A stretch of DNA of 64,000 nucleotides from Eggerthia catenaformis OT 569 = DSM 20559. Lineage in GTDB: Bacteria > Bacillota_I > Bacilli_A > Erysipelotrichales > Coprobacillaceae. This document shows positions 17,323 through 26,590 of the stretch, piece by piece; within the stretch, counting starts at the first letter, position 1, and each line of letters starts with the position of its first letter. The translations under genes were made by a program, and so were the position numbers. Location of the stretch: positions 417,150 to 481,149 of the forward strand of contig NZ_KB446646.1 in assembly GCF_000340375.1 (NCBI RefSeq), given 5' to 3'. The notes under the pieces are model-generated. The model was not told where the DNA came from and did not search any database. It was given only the letters and a program-made list of their open reading frames with translations.

Positions 17323-19923
17323 ATGAAATATTTAACAGGAAATCAGACAAGACAGATGTTTCTTGATTATTTTAAATCTAAAGGACATATGATAGAACCG
17401 GGAGCTTCTTTAATTCCTTATAATGATCCAACATTATTATGGATTAATGCCGGTGTTGCCGCATTAAAAAAATACTTTGATGGAACTGAAAAGCCTGCTT
17501 CCAACAGGATTGCGAATGCTCAGAAATCTATTCGTACAAATGATATTGAGAATGTCGGAAAGACAGCTCGTCATCATACTTTTTTTGAAATGTTGGGAAA
17601 CTTTTCTATTGGTGATTATTTTAAAAGAGAAGCGATTCATTTCGCCTGGGAATTTTTAACTAGTGAGGAATGGATTGGTTTTGATAAAGAGAAGTTATAT
17701 ATTACTGTTTATACAGATGATAATGATGCTTATGACATCTGGACTAAAGAATGTGGTGTAGCTGAAGACCATATCTGGAAAACAGATGATAACTTCTGGG
17801 AAATTGGTGAAGGTCCGGGAGGTCCGGATAGTGAGATTTTTTATGATCGTGGAGAAGAATATGATCCTGATCATATCGGTATTAAATTGTTTCATGATGA
17901 TATGGAAAATGACCGATATGTAGAGGTATGGAATGTTGTATTTTCACAATATGACTGTAATCCATCAATAGATCGTAAAGATTATAAGGAGCTTCCTCAT
18001 AAGAATATTGATACAGGAATGGGCTTAGAAAGACTTGTTTCAATTATTCAGGGAGGAGAAACAAACTTTGATACAGATTTGTTTCTTCCAATTATAGAAG
18101 CCACAGAAAGATTATCTAATAGTGCATATAAAGATGAGCCGATGGCTTATCGTGTTATTGCTGATCATATTCGTACAGTTACTTTTGCTTTAAGTGATGG
18201 AGCAATGTTTGATAAAGCCGGCAGAGGATATGTCTTAAGACGTATTTTAAGAAGAGCTGTTCGTTATGGTAAGAAATTAGGTATTGATCATGCTTTCTTA
18301 TACCAGCTGGTAGATATTGTGGTTGAGAATATGAAAGAATTTTATGATTATCTGCCTGCCAAGAAGGATCTTGTAAAAGCAGCTGTAAAAAAAGAAGAAG
18401 AGGCTTTCCAGAAAACATTGAATCAAGGAGAAAAGCGTATTCAGAATTTTATGAATAATACATCAGATAAGATTATTGATGGAAAGACAGCTTTTATGCT
18501 TTATGATACATATGGTTTTCCGTTAGAACTAACAATTGAAATTGCTGATGAAAAAGGATTTACAGTGGATAAAGAAGGCTTTGATCAGGAGATGAAAGCA
18601 CAGCAGACAAGAGCCAGAAATGCCAGAGGAGAACAGGAGTCATTTGCTTCACAGAAGGCTGATTTAATGGACTTTACATTAGAATCTTCTTTTGATTATA
18701 ATCCTGCTCCTATTAAAGCTAAGATTATTGGATTATTTGAAAATGGTGTAAAAACAGATAAATTAATACATACTGGAGAAGTTATTTTAGATCATACTGT
18801 ATTTTATGCAGAAATGGGCGGACAGTGTGGAGATACCGGATATCTGGAAAATGGTGAAGCAAGATTAAAAGTAACAAATACGACTGCTGCTCCAAATGGT
18901 CAGCATCTTCATTTTGTAGAAATTGAAAAAGGTATACTTCACTTAGGGGATGAAGTAATGGTTTTAGTTGATTTAAAAAGACGAATGCTGATTGAAAATA
19001 ATCATACAGCAACACACTTATTAGATGCTGCATTAAAGAAAGTTTTAGGTGAACATGTTGCTCAGGCAGGAAGCTATATTGATGATAAGCGTTTACGTTT
19101 TGATTTTACTCATCCTTCTAAATTAACAGATGAACAGATTCAGGAAGTAGAAGAATTAGTTAATCAGCAGATTTTTGCAGGGACTCATCTAACAGTTGAA
19201 TATAAAGATAAAGAAGAAGCTGTTAAAGATGGAGCTACTGCTTTATTTGATGAGAAGTACGGTGATGTTGTAAGAGTTGTTTCAATAGGAGATTTTTCAT
19301 CTGAATTATGCGGCGGATGTCATGTGAATAATACGAGTCAAATAGGATTATTTAAAATTGATGTAGAAACATCGGTGGGTTCAGGAATCAGAAGAATTGA
19401 AGCTGTTACTAATCAGGTTGCTTATCGGAGTTTAAAACATGAAGAACAGGTATTATTAAAAGCCGGTCAAATGCTTAAAATAAAGAATAAGAATGATTTA
19501 TTAGAGAAGTTGGAACTGCTTCTTAATGATTTAAATGATTCTCATAAAAAAGCAAATCAGTTAAGTGCTAAATTGAATGCTTTAGAAGCAAAAGAAAAAG
19601 TTGATGAGATTGAAGAAATTAACGGCAGACAGTTCTTATATGTGCATGTTACAAAAGATGTGAAGGCAGCTAAGGCTTTAGTTGTTGATTATCGTGATTC
19701 ATTAAAAAATGGTGTAGTAGTCGTGAGCAGCAGCTTTGAAGGAAAGAATTCATATTTTATAGGATGTACAAAAGGGTTTGAATTAAAAGCCGGTGATTTG
19801 ATTAAGGAAATGAATGAAATCTTAGATGGAAGAGGCGGCGGGAAACCGGATATGGCTCAGGGTGGATGTCAGTCTTTGGATAAAATTGATGAAGCAGTTA
19901 GAAAAATCAAATCAAAAATGTAA
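17323..19923 (+). CDS. alaS: Alanyl-tRNA synthetase
   Basis: Charges tRNA-Ala; its expression is controlled by the upstream alanine T-box. A class II catalytic core is at the N terminus (INAGVAALKKYFDG; RHHTFFEMLGNFSIGDYFK). The editing domain carries HTATHLL and the zinc-binding CGGCH near residue 662, and a C-terminal C-Ala domain ends with GGGKPDMAQGG. Its 866 residues are normal. ATG 17323 is preferred to ATG 17320 because the AGGAGG at 17312-17317 is only 2 bases from the earlier one. Confidence 0.96.
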   Translation: MKYLTGNQTRQMFLDYFKSKGHMIEPGASLIPYNDPTLLWINAGVAALKKYFDGTEKPASNRIANAQKSIRTNDIENVGKTARHHTFFEMLGNFSIGDYFKREAIHFAWEFLTSEEWIGFDKEKLYITVYTDDNDAYDIWTKECGVAEDHIWKTDDNFWEIGEGPGGPDSEIFYDRGEEYDPDHIGIKLFHDDMENDRYVEVWNVVFSQYDCNPSIDRKDYKELPHKNIDTGMGLERLVSIIQGGETNFDTDLFLPIIEATERLSNSAYKDEPMAYRVIADHIRTVTFALSDGAMFDKAGRGYVLRRILRRAVRYGKKLGIDHAFLYQLVDIVVENMKEFYDYLPAKKDLVKAAVKKEEEAFQKTLNQGEKRIQNFMNNTSDKIIDGKTAFMLYDTYGFPLELTIEIADEKGFTVDKEGFDQEMKAQQTRARNARGEQESFASQKADLMDFTLESSFDYNPAPIKAKIIGLFENGVKTDKLIHTGEVILDHTVFYAEMGGQCGDTGYLENGEARLKVTNTTAAPNGQHLHFVEIEKGILHLGDEVMVLVDLKRRMLIENNHTATHLLDAALKKVLGEHVAQAGSYIDDKRLRFDFTHPSKLTDEQIQEVEELVNQQIFAGTHLTVEYKDKEEAVKDGATALFDEKYGDVVRVVSIGDFSSELCGGCHVNNTSQIGLFKIDVETSVGSGIRRIEAVTNQVAYRSLKHEEQVLLKAGQMLKIKNKNDLLEKLELLLNDLNDSHKKANQLSAKLNALEAKEKVDEIEEINGRQFLYVHVTKDVKAAKALVVDYRDSLKNGVVVVSSSFEGKNSYFIGCTKGFELKAGDLIKEMNEILDGRGGGKPDMAQGGCQSLDKIDEAVRKIKSKM

Positions 19924-19993
19924 AATTCTTTCATTTTTTGAAAGAATAGTATAGAATGAATTAAAGAATGCTTTTAAAATGAGGTGATGTATT

Positions 19994-20251
19994 ATGGCAA
20001 AGGATTTTACACAGACAAGAGTATTTAATTCAGAAGATATAAGACGTGAAGTCATTCATAGTAATTTAAATACTGTTGCTCAGGCACTGAATGAGCGCGG
20101 CTATAATCCGGTTCATCAGATTGCAGGATATTTAATTTCAAATGATCCTGCTTATATTTCTTCCCATAAAGGTGCACGTTCAATCATTCAGCAGGTTGAC
20201 CGTGATGAAATCATCGAAGAACTGGTTAAATCATACCTGGAGTCTAAATAA
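19994..20251 (+). CDS. ireB: IreB-family regulatory phosphoprotein (UPF0297)
   Basis: An 85-residue protein matching UPF0297 (B. subtilis YrzL, E. faecalis IreB), with the GYNPVHQIAGYLISNDPAYI core. In E. faecalis the N-terminal threonines are phosphorylated by the kinase IreK; two Thr lie at residues 6 and 8 here. No Ser/Thr kinase gene is in the window. It lies in the conserved order alaS-ireB-ruvX-yrzB. A hairpin at 19925-19947 upstream has no T run. Confidence 0.9.
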   Translation: MAKDFTQTRVFNSEDIRREVIHSNLNTVAQALNERGYNPVHQIAGYLISNDPAYISSHKGARSIIQQVDRDEIIEELVKSYLESK

Positions 20252-20670
20252 TGCAGAGAGTATTAGGGCTGGATTTAGGTAGCCGTACTTGTGGTGTTGC
20301 GGTTAGTGATGAATTGGGTATGTTGGCACATGGAGTAGAAACTTATCGCTTTAGCGAGAATGCATATAAGAAGTGTGCCTTTCATATTCAGTCTTTAGTG
20401 GAAAAATATCAAGTGCATACAATTGTTTTAGGACTCCCGAAGCATATGAATGGTGATTTAGGAGAAAGAGCTCAGATATCTATTGATTTCAAGAAGAGAT
20501 TAGAGGAAATGATGGATGTAGAAGTTATTTTAGAAGATGAACGCATGACGACTGTTATTGCAACACAGGCTTTACTGATGGGGGATGTTTCTCGTAAAAA
20601 AAGAAAGCAGGTTGTAGATAAAATGGCAGCGGTAGAAATACTTCAGGGCTATCTTGATAAGAATAAATGA
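20251..20670 (+). CDS. ruvX: Putative pre-16S rRNA nuclease / RuvX-type resolvase (YqgF)
   Basis: A 139-residue RNase H-fold protein with GLDLGSRTCGVAVSD at the N terminus, VLGLPKHMNGDLG in the middle, and DERMTTV plus a final DKMAAVEILQGYLD carrying the acidic active-site residues. YqgF proteins process the 5' end of 16S rRNA and have been called Holliday junction resolvase-like. It overlaps ireB by one base and the next gene by four (ATGA). Confidence 0.92.
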   Translation: MQRVLGLDLGSRTCGVAVSDELGMLAHGVETYRFSENAYKKCAFHIQSLVEKYQVHTIVLGLPKHMNGDLGERAQISIDFKKRLEEMMDVEVILEDERMTTVIATQALLMGDVSRKKRKQVVDKMAAVEILQGYLDKNK

Positions 20671-20960
20671 ATAAAATAACACTTTATAATGATGATCATC
20701 AAAAGAAAGAATATGATGTTATTTTTGAATATCAGAATCAGGAACATACTTATATTGTTTATACAGATTATCAGAATGTTTTTGCTTCAGAGGTGGATCA
20801 GAATTATAAATTAAATAAAATCACTAAAGATCAATGGTCCGAGGTGGAAAAAGCATTCCAAAGATTTAGAAATTCACATGAAAATGGATGTTCTCACTGT
20901 GTCTGTGATGGTGAGGATTGTGATTGTGAACAGTGTAATGAAATAAAGAATTCACATTAA
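20667..20960 (+). CDS. DUF1292 protein (YrzB-like) with a cysteine-cluster tail
   Basis: A 97-residue protein. Residues 1 to about 72 match DUF1292 (YrzB), the usual third gene after ireB and ruvX. Residues about 74-97 are unusual: six cysteines in the order C-x2-C-x-C-x4-C-x-C-x2-C, mixed with Asp, Glu and His. This looks like a compact metal site (Zn, Fe or Cu), an inference from the residues alone. The function of the family is unknown. It overlaps ruvX by ATGA. Confidence 0.85.
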   Translation: MNKITLYNDDHQKKEYDVIFEYQNQEHTYIVYTDYQNVFASEVDQNYKLNKITKDQWSEVEKAFQRFRNSHENGCSHCVCDGEDCDCEQCNEIKNSH

Positions 20961-20988
20961 TAAAGTATTTATCCTAAGGAGATCAGGT

Positions 20989-22074
20989 ATGGGTTTATTT
21001 TCAAGAACGAAAAATGTCGATATATTTTTTGTGGGTTGTGATGGTACGGATATTGACCGCGGGGTCTATTCTTTCTATCTTGATAGTGCAACCGGAGAGA
21101 TTATTAAGAAGTCATTTGTTAAGTCACTTGCTAATCCTCTATCAATGAGTAAATCGGGACGCTGGATGTATTTAGGCTATCGTAATGGCTCAGGACGAGC
21201 AACTGATGGCGGAGTCTGGCAATATTCCTGTATGGATCTCCAGTTAGGCTTAGCAGCTCGTGTTTCTTATGAAGGACGTACTTATATTAAGACTCTTATT
21301 GCTCCTGATAGATTACATGGCTATGCGATTGATTATTATAATGGAGAAATTGTAACTATGCCTATTCGCTACAGTAAGCTTGTCAGAGTTTCTGAAGCAA
21401 TTAAACTGAATGGTCATAGTATTGATCCTATCAAACAGACTGAATCACATCCTACTGATATTGTCTTAGCACCTGATCATAAAGTTATTGTTCTTGATAT
21501 GGGAGGAGATCAGGTTCTTGTTTATGATATTGATGAAAGAGGCTATTTAAAGCAGGATCAGGAACATTCATTTAATACGGAAGCAGGAAGCGGACCTAGA
21601 AAGATTCTCTTTAGCAACAGTGGTCAATATGCTTATATTATGAATGAAATCAATAGTCATATTGATGTTTATCAGTATGATTCAGGTCAGTTTACAAAGA
21701 TTCAAAGTACATTATCTTATTTATTAGAGGAATGTGATGGTAATAATATTCCGACTGATATGGTTCTTTTGGATGATGGATCACATCTTGCGATTATTAA
21801 TAAGGGTGATGATACACTTGTCTTATTTTCTATATTAGATGATGGTACAATTAAGCGTATTGATTGTATAGAAACAGATGAAGGACCAAATAATTTGATG
21901 ATTTTTAGAGACAGATGGTTTGTGGTAACTAGTAAAATAACTGGTACAATTGAAAGTTTTGAGCTTCGCTCTAATGAAAAAAGAGGAATTCTTTTTGAAA
22001 CACATTCAAGGCTGCCTTTACATGGACCTGTCTGTGTGGCTAAAGGAACAGAAAATTTAAGAGTGACAAGATAA
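20989..22074 (+). CDS. Beta-propeller lactonase-family protein (6-phosphogluconolactonase-like)
   Basis: A 361-residue cytoplasmic protein built from repeated beta-propeller blades, matching the PF10282 lactonase family. Features include an FVGCDGTDIDRGVYSF start, DSATGEI, SHPTDIVLAPD, GSGPRKILFSNSGQYAYIMNE and IDCIETDEGPNNLMI. Some relatives hydrolyse 6-phosphogluconolactone, but many have no proven substrate, and no pentose-phosphate gene is nearby. It stands between yrzB and mltG, which are usually adjacent, so it looks inserted. A terminator follows. Confidence 0.8.
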   Translation: MGLFSRTKNVDIFFVGCDGTDIDRGVYSFYLDSATGEIIKKSFVKSLANPLSMSKSGRWMYLGYRNGSGRATDGGVWQYSCMDLQLGLAARVSYEGRTYIKTLIAPDRLHGYAIDYYNGEIVTMPIRYSKLVRVSEAIKLNGHSIDPIKQTESHPTDIVLAPDHKVIVLDMGGDQVLVYDIDERGYLKQDQEHSFNTEAGSGPRKILFSNSGQYAYIMNEINSHIDVYQYDSGQFTKIQSTLSYLLEECDGNNIPTDMVLLDDGSHLAIINKGDDTLVLFSILDDGTIKRIDCIETDEGPNNLMIFRDRWFVVTSKITGTIESFELRSNEKRGILFETHSRLPLHGPVCVAKGTENLRVTR

Positions 22075-22093
22075 GACGGAAATTCCGTCTTTT
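22073..22093 (+). terminator. Terminator after the lactonase-like gene
   Basis: An aagacgga inverted repeat starting in the stop codon, followed by TTT. Confidence 0.75.
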
Positions 22094-22105
22094 ATTCTGA
22101 TAAGC

Positions 22106-22133
22106 TTGTGTTATTATTATTTTAGAATATAAT
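22106..22133 (+). promoter_or_regulatory. Promoter for mltG-trmR-trhP1-trhP2-udk
   Basis: TTGTGT (22106-22111), 16 bases, TATAAT (22128-22133). The mltG ATG is at 22152. Confidence 0.6.
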
Positions 22134-22151
22134 ACTTGAAGAGGTGCTATT

Positions 22152-23186
22152 ATGAAAAAGAAAATAATTGTGATTATCTTATTATTGCTTATTATTAGCG
22201 GTATGACAGGAGGTTACTATTTTTATAATGAAACTGTTAATCAGGGACATCATAGTTCTAAACAAGTGATTGTTGAAGTAGAACAGGGTGAAACTCCTAA
22301 AAATCTTTTAAATATTATGTATAAGAAAGGTCTTGTTAAAAATATAATGATGGGTTCATTATATTTAAGACTTACCAATCCTAAGATCAAAGCGAATACT
22401 TATGCTTTTAATACATCTATGTCTTTAAAAGATATGTTTAAAGAAATGGGTAATGATAAAAGCAGTTATATTATGAATTCTAAGTTGATTATTCAGGAGG
22501 GATTAACTATTCCTGCGATTGCTAAAAAAGTAGCTAAATTATTAAATATGAATGAAAAAACAATATTAAAAACATGGAATGATCAGAATTATCTAAAGAC
22601 ACTTGCTAAAGATTATTGGTTTTTGGATATGAAAACATTAAGTAATAAGAGTCTTTTATATCCTTTAGAGGGATATTTATATCCTGATACTTACTTTATT
22701 AATGATAAGAAACCTACATTAGATTTAGTCACACGTAAATTATTAGATATGACAAATAAGAAAATTACACCTTATAAAAATAAGATGACAGGCATGTCAG
22801 TTCATCAATATTTGACACTAGCATCAATAGTTGAAAAAGAATCTCTCTATGATGAAGATATTTCTAAGATAGCCGGTGTTTTTATGAATAGATTAAATAA
22901 AGGAATGAGACTGGAAAGTGATATTACTGTTAATTATGCATTGCAAAGAACAGGAGTAAAGGTTACTCATAAAATGCTTCAGACAAAATCTCCTTATAAT
23001 ACATATCTTTATAAAGGATTGCCGGTAGGACCTGTATCAAGTGTACAGATTAAAACACTTGATAGGACAATTCATTATGCAAAGCATGATAATTATTATT
23101 TCTTTGCTAAAAAAGATGGTCAGGTTATTTATTCCAAGACTTATAAACAGCATTTAGAGGCTGTTGAGAAATACAAGTGGTATTAA
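22152..23186 (+). CDS. mltG: Endolytic murein transglycosylase
   Basis: Cleaves nascent glycan strands at the membrane. Its 344 residues have an N-terminal membrane anchor (about residues 4-25), then the YceG domain with EGYLYPDTYF, the catalytic Glu in ASIVEKES, VFMNRLNKGMRLESD and the final SPYNTYLYKGLPVGPV. This is the yrrL position of the conserved Firmicutes order. The protein ends one base before trmR starts. Confidence 0.93.
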   Translation: MKKKIIVIILLLLIISGMTGGYYFYNETVNQGHHSSKQVIVEVEQGETPKNLLNIMYKKGLVKNIMMGSLYLRLTNPKIKANTYAFNTSMSLKDMFKEMGNDKSSYIMNSKLIIQEGLTIPAIAKKVAKLLNMNEKTILKTWNDQNYLKTLAKDYWFLDMKTLSNKSLLYPLEGYLYPDTYFINDKKPTLDLVTRKLLDMTNKKITPYKNKMTGMSVHQYLTLASIVEKESLYDEDISKIAGVFMNRLNKGMRLESDITVNYALQRTGVKVTHKMLQTKSPYNTYLYKGLPVGPVSSVQIKTLDRTIHYAKHDNYYFFAKKDGQVIYSKTYKQHLEAVEKYKWY

Positions 23187-23187
23187 T

Positions 23188-23787
23188 ATGATAACTTTAG
23201 ATAAATTAGAGGATTATGCTTTAAGACATGATATACCTATTATGCAAAAAGAAGGCATTACTTATCTGATTAATGAATTAAATAAACATCAAGCTCATAG
23301 TGTTTTAGAAATAGGCAGTGCAATAGGATACTCCGGTATGATGATGGCTTTAAATACCAAAGGCTTATTGGTAGAAAGCATCGAAAGAGATGATCTCAGG
23401 TATCAGCAGGCATTAGATAATATTCATAAGTATCATCTTACTGATCGTATTCATTTAATCCATGCTGATGCATTAGAATATGATAAAAGATTATTAAAAT
23501 TTGCTCCTTATGACTGTTTATTTATTGATGGGGCAAAAGCACAGTATCGTAAATTTTTTGAAAAATATATTGATCTTTTAAAAGAAGATGGATTTGTACT
23601 TGCCGATAACTTAGATTTTCATGGTATGATTTTTGATATTGAGCATATTAAAAATAGAAATACAAGAGCTTTAGTAAGAAAGATTAAGAAATTTAAAGAT
23701 TGGATTTTTAATCATGATGAATATCAGGCTCATTATATAGAATTAGGTGACGGTCTTTGCCTAATTACCAGAAAGGATAGAAAATGA
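23188..23787 (+). CDS. trmR: tRNA 5-hydroxyuridine O-methyltransferase (YrrM/TrmR)
   Basis: A 199-residue class I SAM methyltransferase: VLEIGSAIGYSG is motif I, ESIERDD the acidic end of strand 2, and YDCLFIDGAKAQY the motif IV region. B. subtilis YrrM is TrmR, which methylates 5-hydroxyuridine at tRNA position 34 to 5-methoxyuridine. The assignment rests on similarity and on the two U32-family genes that follow, as in B. subtilis. The start is ATG 23188; an ATG at 23164 lies inside mltG. Confidence 0.85.
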   Translation: MITLDKLEDYALRHDIPIMQKEGITYLINELNKHQAHSVLEIGSAIGYSGMMMALNTKGLLVESIERDDLRYQQALDNIHKYHLTDRIHLIHADALEYDKRLLKFAPYDCLFIDGAKAQYRKFFEKYIDLLKEDGFVLADNLDFHGMIFDIEHIKNRNTRALVRKIKKFKDWIFNHDEYQAHYIELGDGLCLITRKDRK

Positions 23788-24680
23788 GATTAGCATTACA
23801 TCTGACCAATAAAGACTATCTTTATGATTTTATAGTTATGGGGATAGAAGTTTATATTACAGCAGGTGATTATGGAACATTTACTTTGGAACATTATTCA
23901 ATAGCTGAATTAAAAGAAATAAATAATCAAGTCAATACATTATATGTATTGGTGAATGGTCTTTATGATGAAAAGGAATTAGAGGAATTATTTAATCATA
24001 TTGATGATCTTGCCAAGATCGGAGTATCAGGACTTCTGTTTCAGGATATGGCTGTTTTACGCTATGTTATCAAAAAGAAATATTCTTTTAATATGATGTA
24101 TGCTCCTCATACCTTAAATACAAATCCTCTAACTTTAGAAACATTAAAAAAGCTGGGAATCAGCAGTGCTTTTGTATCTAAGGAAATTCCCTTAGAAGAA
24201 CAGTTATATATTAAAAGGAATACATCACTTCCTTTAATGATACAAGGTCATGGTGTAATGTATATGGCTGCAAGTAAAAGAAAGCTTATTAGAAACTATA
24301 TTCAGGAAACAGATAAAGAACTATCTGATCATTTGATTATTAATCCGAGAGGACAGGATTACCGCTGTCATATTTATGAAGATAATAGAGGAACCTGTAT
24401 TTATACAGAAAATAAACTCTATACTTTAGATTTATTTAATATAATAAATGTATTTGATTATTTATATATTGAAACATTGTTTATGGATCCATTAGAAATG
24501 ATTGAAGTTTCGCATATGTATCAGGAATGTATTCATGCTTTAGAAACCGGAAAATATAATCATGATGTTAAAGAGTATATGCCTTTATTAAAAAATGTTT
24601 CTTATCCTTTAGATAGAGGTTTCTTAAAAGATAAGACACTTTATCATATTGAAGATGTTAAGAGGAGGGATAATTCATGA
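23784..24680 (+). CDS. trhP1: U32 peptidase-family protein, tRNA 5-hydroxyuridine synthesis (YrrN/TrhP1-like)
   Basis: A 298-residue short U32-family TIM-barrel protein (GLLFQDMAVLRYV; APHTLNTNPLTLE; SLPLMIQGHGVMYM). With its neighbour it corresponds to YrrN and YrrO of B. subtilis, needed for hydroxylating U34 of tRNA. It overlaps trmR and trhP2 by four bases each, which supports one functional unit. No protease activity should be assumed. Confidence 0.82.
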   Translation: MRLALHLTNKDYLYDFIVMGIEVYITAGDYGTFTLEHYSIAELKEINNQVNTLYVLVNGLYDEKELEELFNHIDDLAKIGVSGLLFQDMAVLRYVIKKKYSFNMMYAPHTLNTNPLTLETLKKLGISSAFVSKEIPLEEQLYIKRNTSLPLMIQGHGVMYMAASKRKLIRNYIQETDKELSDHLIINPRGQDYRCHIYEDNRGTCIYTENKLYTLDLFNIINVFDYLYIETLFMDPLEMIEVSHMYQECIHALETGKYNHDVKEYMPLLKNVSYPLDRGFLKDKTLYHIEDVKRRDNS

Positions 24681-25921
24681 ATTCGCAAATCATTAATGGT
24701 CATCGCGTAATTCTTAAGAAACCGGAATTATTAGCTCCCGCAGGTAATCTGGAGAAATTAAAGGTAGCTATTCTTTATGGTGCTGATGCTGTTTTTGTAG
24801 GAGGTAAAGAGTTTTCTTTAAGAAGTGCCGCTTCTAATTTTTCATTAGAAGATATTAAAGAGGGGGTACGCTTTGCGAAAGCTCATGGAGCAGATATTCA
24901 TGTAACATGTAATATTATTCTTCATAATGATAATTTAGAAGGCTTGGAAGAGTATTTAAAAGCCTTGGATGAAATAGGAGTTAAAGCTATCATTGTAGCT
25001 GATCCTTATATTATGATACTTGCAAAGAAACTTCAACTTCATTTAGAAGTTCATGTTTCTACCCAAATGTCAACGCTAAACAGTGAAGCGATCTTATTTT
25101 ATCAGGATATGGGTATGGATCGTGTAGTTTTTGGGCGAGAGACTGAGTTTGAAGATCTCAAGATCATTAGAGAGAAATGTCCTGATATAGATCTTGAATA
25201 TTTTATTCATGGTGCTATGTGTATTCATTATTCAGGCAGATGTATGCTTTCTAATTATTTTTCTCGAAGAGATGCAAATAGAGGAGGCTGTTCACAAAGT
25301 TGTCGCTGGAGTTATGATATTTATGATTCCGGTATATTAAAGACTTTGGAATCAGATACACCTTTCTCAATGAGTTCTAAAGATATGTGCTTAGTAAATC
25401 ATATTGGTGAATTGATTGAATTGGGAATTGATTCTTTTAAAATAGAAGGACGGATGAAATCTCTTCATTATATTGCGACAGTTGTCTCATCTTATCGTAA
25501 GTTGATTGATGCTTATTGTGAGAATCCGGATAGTTTTTCTTATGAGGGATATTTGCAGGAATTAGAAAAGGCAGCTAATCGTGCCTTTTGTACAGGCTTT
25601 TATAATGGTGATCCCCAAAATAATGCTCAATTGTTTAATTTAAGAGATGAACATCCTACACAGGAATTTGTTATGAGAATCTTGGATTATGATAAAGATC
25701 AGCAGATTATGAAAGTAGAGCAGAGGAATTATTTTAAAAAAGGAGATAGAATTGAGATATTCTCACCATCTCATAATAATTATTTATTTACTATAGAAAA
25801 AATCATAAATGAAGAGAATATAGAAGTAGAAACAGCTAATCATCCAATGGAAATACTTTATATTCCTTTAAATAAAGAAGTCTATAAAGATGATATGGGA
25901 AGGAAGGTTAGAGATGAATAA
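24677..25921 (+). CDS. trhP2: U32 peptidase-family protein, tRNA 5-hydroxyuridine synthesis (YrrO/TrhP2-like)
   Basis: A 414-residue long-form U32 protein. The family signature is clear: [21 protein letters not shown] followed by [12 protein letters not shown], giving four clustered cysteines that could bind an Fe-S or other metal centre, then [10 protein letters not shown] and a C-terminal beta domain. With TrhP1 it should hydroxylate U34 for TrmR to methylate. Its end overlaps udk by 8 bases. Confidence 0.87.
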   Translation: MNSQIINGHRVILKKPELLAPAGNLEKLKVAILYGADAVFVGGKEFSLRSAASNFSLEDIKEGVRFAKAHGADIHVTCNIILHNDNLEGLEEYLKALDEIGVKAIIVADPYIMILAKKLQLHLEVHVSTQMSTLNSEAILFYQDMGMDRVVFGRETEFEDLKIIREKCPDIDLEYFIHGAMCIHYSGRCMLSNYFSRRDANRGGCSQSCRWSYDIYDSGILKTLESDTPFSMSSKDMCLVNHIGELIELGIDSFKIEGRMKSLHYIATVVSSYRKLIDAYCENPDSFSYEGYLQELEKAANRAFCTGFYNGDPQNNAQLFNLRDEHPTQEFVMRILDYDKDQQIMKVEQRNYFKKGDRIEIFSPSHNNYLFTIEKIINEENIEVETANHPMEILYIPLNKEVYKDDMGRKVRDE

Positions 25922-26543
25922 GCAGGCTATTATTATTGGGATTGCCGGTGGGAGTGCTTCGGGAAAGACGACTATTGCCAGATCAGTATATGATGCTTTT
26001 AAAGGTAATCATAAAGTTTATATTGTAAAACAGGATGATTATTATAATGATCAGAGTCATCTTCCGATGAGTGAAAGAATAAAGACAAATTATGATCATC
26101 CTTTTGCTTTTGATACAGATTTACTAGTTAAACATCTTAAAAAATTAAAGAACAGAGAAACTATTAAAAAACCTGTTTATGATTATACTTTGCATACCCG
26201 TTCAGATAGAACAGAAGAGATTTCTAATAGAGATGTTATTATTTTAGAAGGAATATTTGTATTAGCTGAAGAGAAAGTTAGAGATCAGTGTAATATATTA
26301 GTTTATGTTGATACTGCCAGTGATATTCGCTTTATTAGACGATTAAGACGTGATATTGAAGAAAGAGGACGTTCTTTAGATTCTGTATGTAATCAGTATT
26401 TATCTACTGTCAGACCTATGCATGAACAATTTATTGAACCTTCTAAAAAATATGCTCATGTTATTATTCCTAATGGAGGAGAAAATATGGTTGCGATAGA
26501 TCTCTTAATTACAAAGATAAAATCTATCATTGATGAATCATAG
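25914..26543 (+). CDS. udk: Uridine kinase
   Basis: Phosphorylates uridine and cytidine in pyrimidine salvage. Its 209 residues carry P-loop GGSASGKTT, the DDYYND substrate loop, YDYTLHTR, and the LID region [15 protein letters not shown] 25914 is chosen because the purine-rich GGGAAGGAAGG site precedes it; an in-frame ATG at 25890 inside trhP2 is not needed. This is the same order as B. subtilis yrrO-udk-greA. Confidence 0.95.
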   Translation: MNKQAIIIGIAGGSASGKTTIARSVYDAFKGNHKVYIVKQDDYYNDQSHLPMSERIKTNYDHPFAFDTDLLVKHLKKLKNRETIKKPVYDYTLHTRSDRTEEISNRDVIILEGIFVLAEEKVRDQCNILVYVDTASDIRFIRRLRRDIEERGRSLDSVCNQYLSTVRPMHEQFIEPSKKYAHVIIPNGGENMVAIDLLITKIKSIIDES

Positions 26544-26569
26544 ACATTATATAAGAATTATGCTATAGT
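26541..26569 (+). promoter_or_regulatory. Promoter for greA
   Basis: TAGACA (26541-26546), 17 bases, TATAGT (26564-26569) with an upstream TG (extended -10). The -35 overlaps the udk stop. Confidence 0.7.
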
Positions 26570-26590
26570 GTAGAACACGAGGTGAATAAT

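Noticed and set aside
17695-19033. Antisense reading frames opposite alaS (17695-17895, 18179-18418, 18782-19033)
   Set aside because: No ribosome sites and composition explained by the alaS coding strand.
19925-19947. Terminator between alaS and ireB
   Set aside because: The attctttc hairpin has its T-rich part in the loop and no T run after it.
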